Notes under the pieces: generated by a model
What the model saw: only the letters and a program-made list of their open reading frames with translations
Told to the model about the DNA's origin: nothing
Database searches by the model: none
NCBI GenBank assembly: GCA_002392385.1
Contig: DGGX01000075.1
Coordinates: forward strand, 1-11,944
Source: Lachnospiraceae bacterium UBA3863
GTDB lineage: Bacteria > Bacillota > Clostridia > Lachnospirales > Lachnospiraceae
Direction: 5' to 3'
Length of the DNA: 11,944 nucleotides
Shown here: positions 7,228 to 11,944 of the stretch, piece after piece
Layout: each line of letters opens with the position of its first letter
How positions within the stretch are numbered: position 1 is the first letter of the stretch
Made by a program: the position numbers and the translations under genes

Positions 7228-8683
7228 AACACCCAGTCTTAAGAAAAATATCCTGCTCAGCACCCTCTACCAGGTGCTGCTGGTAGTCCTGCCCTTCATC
7301 ACCGCGCCCTATCTGTCCCGTGTCATCGGCGTGGAGGGTACGGGCGTCTATGACTACACAAGCTCCTACCAGACCTATTTCTCCATGGTGGCGGCGCTGG
7401 GCACAGCCAGCTACGGCGCCAGGGAGATCGCCAGGGCCCGCATGGATGAAAAGCTCAGAAGCCGTCTCTTCTGGGAGATCGAGCTGATGACTGTCCTGAC
7501 ATCCTGCCTGTCCCTCTGCGCCTGGGCGGTCTTCATCGTCCTGAACGAGCAGTACAGGGTCTTCTACCTGGCCCTGACCATGGGGATCTTCTCGACCATG
7601 TTCGACATCTCCTGGTTTTTTGCCGGGCTGGAGCAGTTCAAATACACGGTGGCCAAAAACGCCCTCTTCAAGCTCATGGGCGTGGTCCTGATGTTTATAT
7701 TCGTAAAGGGCAGGGACGACCTGCTCCTCTATGTCATTATCATCACGGCCTCCACCATGCTGGGCAACCTGTCCATGTGGATGTACGTGCCCCGCTTTCT
7801 GGTCAAGGTGGATTTCCGGGAGCTGCGGATCCTCCGCCACCTGAAGGAGACCCTGATCTACTTCATCCCCTCTGTGGCCACCAGCGTCTACACGGTGCTG
7901 GACAGGACCCTGATCGGCCTTCTGACGGAGGGCAAGTCGGAGAGCGGCTACTACCATTACGCGACCCATGTGGTCAATATTATGAAGGCCCTGACCTTCA
8001 CCTCCCTCAACACGGTCCTGGGAAGCCGGATCTCTTATCTCTACGCCCAGGAGCGGTATGACGAGATCCGCCGGAGGATCGATGATTCCATCAACTACAT
8101 CCTCTTTATGGGACTGGGGATCTGCTTCGGCCTGATCGGTGTTTCCGGACGCTTCATCCCCCTCTATCTGGGACCGGGCTATGACCGGGTGGTGACCATG
8201 CTGTCTCTGATGAGTCCCATCGTCCTGATCATCGGTATCAGCAACTGCCTGGGCTCCCAGTACTATACGCCCTCCGGACAGCGTAGACTGTCCGCCCGGT
8301 TTATCATTATCGGGTCCGTGGTCAACCTCTGCCTGAACCTGCTCCTGATCCCGCACTACGGCGGATATGGCGCCATCGTCGCTTCCCTCATCGCGGAGGG
8401 GACGATCACGGTGCTCTACCTCCTTTTCTCAAAGGGGTACATGACCTTCCGCAGGATCGCCGTGCTGGGCTCTCGCAAGCTGATCGCCGCGGCTGCCATG
8501 CTGGGTGTGATCCGACTGCTGGATCCCCTGATCCGTTCAAATTTAGCGGCCATCGTCGTCGAAGTGGCGGCGGGCCTCTGCACCTATATCGTCGTATCTG
8601 TCCTTCTGCGGGATGATTTTCTCTCAAGGATCATACTGCCGAATCTGTCCGTCAGACTGTCGGGGAAAGGAAAGAAACAGTGA
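7217..8683 (+). CDS. Wzx-like oligosaccharide flippase (MOP superfamily)
   Basis: Membrane protein of 488 residues with about 14 hydrophobic segments, predicted to flip undecaprenyl-linked repeat units across the membrane. The N-terminal region KKNILLSTLYQVLLVVLPF, then APYLSRVIGVEGTGVYDYTSS and AALGTASYGAREIA, is highly characteristic of Wzx flippases. WFFAGLEQFKYTVAKN in the middle is also typical. The start is a TTG (7217) inside the end of the polymerase gene; GAGG at 7206-7209 is 7 bases upstream, and no in-frame ATG exists before the conserved N-terminus. Its stop overlaps the next gene's GTG by 4 bases. A TTG start plus overlap suggests translation depends on ribosomes leaving the polymerase gene. 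Confidence 0.9.
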   Translation: MNSETPSLKKNILLSTLYQVLLVVLPFITAPYLSRVIGVEGTGVYDYTSSYQTYFSMVAALGTASYGAREIARARMDEKLRSRLFWEIELMTVLTSCLSLCAWAVFIVLNEQYRVFYLALTMGIFSTMFDISWFFAGLEQFKYTVAKNALFKLMGVVLMFIFVKGRDDLLLYVIIITASTMLGNLSMWMYVPRFLVKVDFRELRILRHLKETLIYFIPSVATSVYTVLDRTLIGLLTEGKSESGYYHYATHVVNIMKALTFTSLNTVLGSRISYLYAQERYDEIRRRIDDSINYILFMGLGICFGLIGVSGRFIPLYLGPGYDRVVTMLSLMSPIVLIIGISNCLGSQYYTPSGQRRLSARFIIIGSVVNLCLNLLLIPHYGGYGAIVASLIAEGTITVLYLLFSKGYMTFRRIAVLGSRKLIAAAAMLGVIRLLDPLIRSNLAAIVVEVAAGLCTYIVVSVLLRDDFLSRIILPNLSVRLSGKGKKQ

Positions 8684-10131
8684 AAAGACAGGATCACTAC
8701 GATTACACAGACGTATCTCCCTACAGAGAGGTCAGCCTGCTCGCGCTGGCCAGACGCGTCCTGCGTGCCTGGCGTATCCTCCTGATCGCGGGACTGGCCG
8801 GAGCCCTGCTCCTGGGAGGGCTGCAGGTGGTCCGCTACAGGGGACGGCGGGACTCCATCAATGAGAAAAGAGCTGTTTACGAACAGAATATGGCTTCCTA
8901 CGAGAGCGCCCGTGTATCCTACCAGGAGGAGATCGACCAGCTGGAGGACACCATCAACCGCCGCCAGACCTATGTGAAGGAATCCGCCCTCATGCAGATC
9001 GATCCGCAAAACGCGGGTCTGGGTGAGGTCGTCTACACCATCCGCGTCCCGGAGCTGACCAACGCCGAGGACACAGACGATACCAGCGGCGTACGGCGCA
9101 TGAACGATATCGTCAGGGCCATCTGTCTCTATGTAAAGGACGGCGGCATGGCGGACGGCAATACCAGCGAACTGGTGACCGCCTCCTATGAAGAGTCTCC
9201 CAGACAGATCTCCACCTCCGCCACCAACCAGACATCCATCAACATGTCCGATCAGGTGACAGGCGTGATCACCCTCAAGGTCCGCGCCAAGGACCAGGAG
9301 AATGCCCAGCGGCTCCTTGAGCTCTTCGCGGACGGAGTGGAAGACTACGCGGCCGCACTGCAGGTGACCGCCGGCGAATTCGAACTCGTCGAGCTGTCCC
9401 GTCAGCTCCGCACAGGGGTCGACAACGAACTGATGACCTACCAGAACCTGAAGTATGCCGAGATCTATACCCTCCAGAACAACCTGAGCAACAAGCAGAA
9501 ATTCCTGACCGCTCTGGCCAAACCCGCCTACGCGGACACCTATTCCACGGGTACCCTTCTGAAGACCGGCATCAAGTATGCCGTAGCCGGCTGGGTAGCT
9601 GCCGACGCCGTCCTCGTGCTGGCCCTGGCCCTCTGGATCCTTCTGTCCGGCCGCATCCTGACGGCTGCCGAGATCGACAGAAAGTACGGCTTCAAGAACC
9701 TGATCACCTTCGCGGACAACGAGAAGGGCCTCATGATCGACCGCTATCTCAGCCGTCCGGCGGAGGCAGATCCTTCCCTGACCACAGCCCAGGCCTGCGA
9801 TCTTCTCTATTCCAGGATCCGGAACATCGCCGTCGGGAGCGGGAGAGGACCCGCCACCGGCCAGGTGATCCTGGTTGGCAATGTCGCTGACAAAAAGCTC
9901 CGCGGACTCATGAAGGCCATGGCGGACCGGGCGTCCGGCCGCGGCGACAAGCTCATGTTCCGCTGCCTGGCAGATCCCACCCACCATCCCGAGACGCTCC
10001 ACTCCATCGGTGAGAGCGGCGGCGTCGTTCTTGTCGGTGAGATCGGAGACACCACCTACCGTGAGATGATGCAGCTGGTGGACCTGGTCGACGATACAGG
10101 AAGACCCGTGCTGGGGACGGTGTATTTCTGA
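8680..10131 (+). CDS. Wzz-like chain-length protein fused to a degenerate CpsD/Wzc-like domain
   Basis: Protein of 483 residues with the layout of a polysaccharide co-polymerase. It has a short cytosolic N-terminus, TM1 at about 32-51, a long extracytoplasmic region rich in predicted helix and coiled coil (about 55-295, e.g. 66-97 and 233-280), and TM2 at about 302-323. A cytosolic C-terminus of about 160 residues follows. That tail resembles a bacterial tyrosine-kinase fold: CDLLYSRIRNIA (373-384) stands where kinases have 'EAYRSLRTNI', GQVILVGNVADKKLRGLMKA (394-413) sits at the Walker A strand, and GGVVLVGEIGDTTYREMMQL (447-466) plus DDTGRPVLGTVYF (471-483) match the last strands. The GxxxxGK[ST] P-loop, a Walker B Asp pair and a tyrosine tail are missing, so kinase activity is unlikely. 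Start is GTG 8680 after GGAAAG. It probably sets chain length for the upstream polymerase. Confidence 0.75.
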   Translation: MKRQDHYDYTDVSPYREVSLLALARRVLRAWRILLIAGLAGALLLGGLQVVRYRGRRDSINEKRAVYEQNMASYESARVSYQEEIDQLEDTINRRQTYVKESALMQIDPQNAGLGEVVYTIRVPELTNAEDTDDTSGVRRMNDIVRAICLYVKDGGMADGNTSELVTASYEESPRQISTSATNQTSINMSDQVTGVITLKVRAKDQENAQRLLELFADGVEDYAAALQVTAGEFELVELSRQLRTGVDNELMTYQNLKYAEIYTLQNNLSNKQKFLTALAKPAYADTYSTGTLLKTGIKYAVAGWVAADAVLVLALALWILLSGRILTAAEIDRKYGFKNLITFADNEKGLMIDRYLSRPAEADPSLTTAQACDLLYSRIRNIAVGSGRGPATGQVILVGNVADKKLRGLMKAMADRASGRGDKLMFRCLADPTHHPETLHSIGESGGVVLVGEIGDTTYREMMQLVDLVDDTGRPVLGTVYF

Positions 10132-10136
10132 CGGGT

Positions 10137-10175
10137 TATAAAAAGAGGCACTGGGGTGTGTGGCCCTGTTATGAT
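10137..10175 (+). promoter_or_regulatory. Tentative promoter region of the MBL-fold gene
   Basis: Two possible -10 elements lie in the 84-base gap after the polysaccharide operon: TATAAA (10137-10142), and TATGAT (10170-10175) with an extended TG at 10167-10168. Neither has a good -35 at 17 bases. No terminator hairpin is visible between the operon stop (10131) and this region, so transcription from upstream is an alternative. Confidence 0.3.
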
Positions 10176-10215
10176 TGAACTGTTACAGCGGAACAGGAGA
10201 GAAGAGAGCAAGGCT

Positions 10216-11100
10216 ATGGCACGACTTGAACAGATCGCCTCTCATACCTATACGATCACGACACGGTGGGTCTGTATGCCCTTATATGAGATCGCACCGC
10301 GCACGGTGGTGCTGATGGACAGCGGATACCATGACGAGAGCGGGGAACTGCTGGAGGTCCTGGAGAGAAATGACCTGCAGGTCGCCGCGGTGCTGACTTC
10401 GCATGCCCACCTTGATCATGTCGGGGCGCATACGATTCTGCGGGAGAGATACGGTGCGCGCCTGTACGCGGACCTTGTGTCGGCGGGGCTGCTCAGCAGC
10501 ATGGACGCACTGCAGGCCCTGTTCCCGGGATATTCCGATGGAGAACTGCGGATCCTTTTTTCCTACATGGAGTTTGGAATCGACGAGATGCTGGAGCCGG
10601 ACAAGGGCAGCGTGGAGATCGGCGGGCATACATTCGGGCTGACAAGGCTGCCGGGGCACGCGTTCAGCCATATCGGCTTCACAACGGAGGACGGGATTTT
10701 CTACGTCGCGGATCTGATGATCAGCGGAGAGGAGCTCCGCAACTCGCATTTGACCTACTGCACGGATGTGGAGAAGAGTATCCGCACCATCCGCCGCATC
10801 CGGAGAAGCGATGTAGGCAGAGTCGTGCTCGCGCACAAGGGCTGTGTGGAAGACAAGGAGATGCTGTGCGACCTGAATATTGCCAAGCTGGAGGGACAGC
10901 TGGAGCGCACACGCCGGATGGCGGACAGCTGGATCAGCTTTGACGAGCTGTGCAGACGCGTCGCGGAGAGAGAGTATAGGAAGCTGCCTGTTTTCCTCAC
11001 GCTGTCCAGGATCGTGCGCGCCAATGTGGCATGCCTGGTCGACAGGGGCGCCATGGAGAAGCGGGTCGAGAATAATGTGGTGGTGTATAAGGGGATTTAG
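10216..11100 (+). CDS. Metallo-beta-lactamase-fold hydrolase
   Basis: Predicted cytosolic zinc hydrolase of 294 residues. The full ligand set of the MBL fold is present: SHAHLDH (H63, H65, D67, H68), LPGHAFSH (H148), FYVADLM (D166) and VLAHKG (H207). This pattern is shared by glyoxalase II-like, LACTB2-like and many uncharacterised hydrolases. The C-terminal 70 or so residues (WISFDELCRRV onward, with REYRKLPVFLTLSRIVRANVACLVDRGAMEKR) look like a winged-helix C-domain such as LACTB2-type proteins carry. Substrate is unknown; a thioester, nucleic acid or phosphodiester are all possible. ATG 10216 suits the family N-terminus. GTG 10156 (GAGG 7 bases upstream) and ATG 10171 are in-frame alternatives that add 20 or 15 residues. 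A terminator begins at its stop codon. No link to the polysaccharide genes is evident. Confidence 0.85.
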   Translation: MARLEQIASHTYTITTRWVCMPLYEIAPRTVVLMDSGYHDESGELLEVLERNDLQVAAVLTSHAHLDHVGAHTILRERYGARLYADLVSAGLLSSMDALQALFPGYSDGELRILFSYMEFGIDEMLEPDKGSVEIGGHTFGLTRLPGHAFSHIGFTTEDGIFYVADLMISGEELRNSHLTYCTDVEKSIRTIRRIRRSDVGRVVLAHKGCVEDKEMLCDLNIAKLEGQLERTRRMADSWISFDELCRRVAEREYRKLPVFLTLSRIVRANVACLVDRGAMEKRVENNVVVYKGI

Positions 11101-11151
11101 GCTCACACAGGGGCTCGCACAGGGGACGGTTCTCTGTGTGAGCCTTTTTTT
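11100..11151 (+). terminator. Rho-independent terminator of the MBL-fold gene, built from the repeat element
   Basis: GGCTCACACAG (11100-11110) pairs perfectly over 11 bp with CTGTGTGAGCC (11134-11144), followed by seven Ts (11145-11151 region). The first stem base is the last base of the TAG stop codon. The loop contains the repeat core ACAGGGGACGGTTCT, so the mobile-looking repeat has become this gene's terminator. Confidence 0.85.
11103..11138 (+). repeat. Left copy (L1) of the 36-bp inverted repeat
   Basis: TCACACAGGGG followed by TCGCACAGGGGACGG and TTCTCTGTG. The reverse complement of 11711-11746 gives the same 36-base string apart from one substitution and two single-base indels. The core is an imperfect palindrome (CACAG at one end, CTGTG at the other). 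Confidence 0.85.
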
Positions 11152-11158
11152 CCGGCCT

Positions 11159-11187
11159 GTCACACAGGGGACGGTTCTCTGTGAGAG
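11159..11187 (+). repeat. Second left copy (L2) of the CACAGGGGACGG element
   Basis: Repeats the L1 core exactly over CACAGGGGACGG and TTCTCTGTG (11163-11183), in the same orientation and about 45 bases downstream. CACAG (11163-11167) can pair with CTGTG (11179-11183). No T-run follows, so it is not a terminator. Confidence 0.8.
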
Positions 11188-11262
11188 GTCTGCCATCGGA
11201 TAAAAAGGCATGCCGCATACGCATACACTACGGATCACTCCGCTGTGAAACTTATGGACCAC

Positions 11263-11689
11263 CGGAGTTCAACCCGTCCGCCTGTCAGAGATACAATGGG
11301 ATGAAGGTTGTCCAGGCAGGTCACCCCACTTGTGTACAGAGAGCCTTGTGGGATGAATTACAGACCGGCAGGTCACCCCACTTGTGTACAGAGAACTTCA
11401 TGGGATGAATTACAGACCCAGAAGATCAACCCATCTGTGTACAGAGAGCCTTGTGGGATGAATTAGCGTCCCGCAGATCAACCCATCTGTGTACAGAGAG
11501 CTTCATGGGATGAATTACAGACCCAGAAGATCAACCCCATCTGAGTACAGAGAGCCTTGTGGGATGAATTAACGTCCCGCAGATCACCCCATCTGTGTAC
11601 AGAGAGCTTCATGGGATGAATATCAGTCCTGTGAGCCACCCCGCTCAGGTGTAGAAAACCCTCTGGGATGACAGCCACAATGTCTGGCA
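11263..11689. repeat. Tandem array of ~52-bp hairpin-forming units, alternating A/B types
   Basis: The marker GGGATGA starts at 11298, 11350, 11402, 11455, 11507, 11561, 11613 and 11665, giving intervals of 52, 52, 53, 52, 54, 52 and 52 (mean 52.4). Six central units (from 11319, 11371, 11424, 11476, 11529 and 11582) are well conserved; the first and last are degenerate, and a partial remnant may lie at 11233. Units alternate: A carries CCTTGTGGGATGAATTA, B carries CTTCATGGGATGAATTA, so the array is three 105/106-bp A-B pairs plus edges. Each unit shares GTACAGAGAG and can fold with TCA-n-CCCAY against RTGGG-A-TGA. It is not a protein repeat, since the period is not a multiple of three. Function unknown. 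Confidence 0.93.
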
Positions 11690-11710
11690 CTCCAGGCATA
11701 TTTTTGGCCG

Positions 11711-11746
11711 CACAGAGAACCGTCCCCCTGTGTGACCCCTGTGTGA
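11711..11746 (-). repeat. Right copy (R1) of the 36-bp inverted repeat
   Basis: CACAGAGAACCGTCCCCCTG followed by TGTGA and CCCCTGTGTGA. It is the reverse complement of the L1 copy at 11103-11138 across the whole 36 bases with one substitution and two one-base indels, so L1 and R1 form terminal inverted repeats around the tandem array. Confidence 0.85.
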
Positions 11747-11766
11747 GAAACCGCCCCCTCGTGACG

Positions 11767-11790
11767 CACAGAGAACTGTCCCCTGTGAGA
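11767..11790 (-). repeat. Second right copy (R2) of the element
   Basis: CACAGAGAACTGTCCCCTGT followed by GAGA, inverted relative to L2 (11159-11187) with one change in the core. A more decayed copy (GAGAAACCGCCCCCTCGTGA, 11745-11764) lies between R1 and R2. Confidence 0.75.
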
Positions 11791-11832
11791 GGTGTGAGCC
11801 TGTGAGAGAAGCCCCTCATGTGAGCAGAAACA

Positions 11833-11868
11833 AAAAACAACTGTCGCATTTCTGCGACAGTTGTTTTT
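11833..11868 (-). terminator. Rho-independent terminator of the tRNA-Val gene
   Basis: AAAAACAACTGTCGCA (11833-11848) and TGCGACAGTTGTTTTT (11853-11868) form a perfect 16-bp stem around a four-base loop. The A/T ends give a U-run on either strand, so it can work in both directions. It lies 7 bases beyond the 3' end of the minus-strand tRNA, its likely client. It also blocks plus-strand transcription out of the repeat region. Confidence 0.85.
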
Positions 11869-11875
11869 GGAAGAG

Positions 11876-11944
11876 TGGAACCGACGGGGCTCGAACCCAT
11901 GACCTTCTGCACGTCAAGCAGACGCTCATCCCAGCTGAGCTACG
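11876..11944 (-). tRNA. tRNA-Val (anticodon GAC), 5' end cut by the window
   Basis: Read on the minus strand, the bases fold as a tRNA: D-arm GCTC...GAGC, anticodon stem TCTGC/GCAGA with loop TTGACGT (anticodon GAC, valine codons GTC/GTT), T-arm ATGGG-TTCGAGC-CCCGT, acceptor strand CGGTTCC and discriminator A at 11876. CCA is not encoded. About five 5' bases of the acceptor stem lie outside the window, leaving 69 visible. GTC is a frequent valine codon in the genes here. Confidence 0.95.

Noticed and set aside
8680..10131. Active bacterial tyrosine kinase
   Set aside because: No Walker A lysine motif, Walker B acids or C-terminal tyrosine cluster can be found.
11263..11689. CRISPR array
   Set aside because: There are no unique spacers: the whole 52-bp unit is repeated, with the in-between part also conserved, and no cas gene is in the window.
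11181..11912. Small open frames across the repeat region on both strands
   Set aside because: The repeat period is not a multiple of three, so frames shift between units. No ribosome binding sites or conserved domains are seen, and one frame runs into the tRNA gene.

Overview
The window looks like chromosomal DNA of a GC-rich Gram-positive anaerobe, most likely a Clostridia/Lachnospiraceae-type Firmicute. This is inferred from AGGAGG-type ribosome binding sites, extended -10 promoters, U-tailed hairpin terminators, the thrC, M24 peptidase, M18 aminopeptidase and queA gene types, and short GC-rich 'ACAGGGGACGGTTCTCTGTG' intergenic elements like those familiar from such genomes. No species is claimed.

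Layout. (1) 1-2190: the C-terminal end of threonine synthase, then a long three-domain Xaa-Pro aminopeptidase (M24B), 20 bases apart and on the same strand. (2) 2191-2581: a gene-free stretch holding a strong extended -10 promoter, a 6S RNA-like transcript with a long closing stem, a second structured segment and a rho-independent terminator. (3) 2582-5039: an M18 aminopeptidase overlapping queA by 8 bases. (4) 5058-10131: a tightly coupled four-gene surface-polysaccharide cassette: a DUF4422 putative glycosyltransferase, a Wzy-like polymerase, a Wzx-like flippase and a Wzz-like chain-length protein. The last carries a C-terminal domain that resembles a tyrosine-kinase (CpsD/Wzc) fold without its P-loop. 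(5) 10216-11100: a metallo-beta-lactamase-fold hydrolase with a terminator starting at its stop codon. (6) 11101-11830: non-coding repeat DNA. An array of about eight units with a period near 52.4 bp, in an alternating A-B pattern, lies between inverted copies of a roughly 36-bp palindromic element. (7) 11833-11944: a perfect 16-bp-stem terminator and most of a tRNA-Val(GAC) on the minus strand, cut by the window edge.

How the genes fit together. The polysaccharide genes form a plausible Wzx/Wzy-type unit: sugar addition, membrane flipping, polymerisation and length control. It lacks an initiating phosphoglycosyl transferase, other glycosyltransferases and a recognisable active kinase or phosphatase, so it probably works with genes elsewhere. 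The two peptidases and QueA are housekeeping functions; 6S RNA, if correct, is the global sigma-A RNA polymerase regulator.

Best candidates for something new: the helically phased 52-bp repeat array with a conserved hairpin stem inside inverted repeats; the Wzz/pseudokinase fusion; and the 6S-like RNA with its extra structured 3' segment. All functional statements come from reading the sequence and family knowledge; no database search was run.
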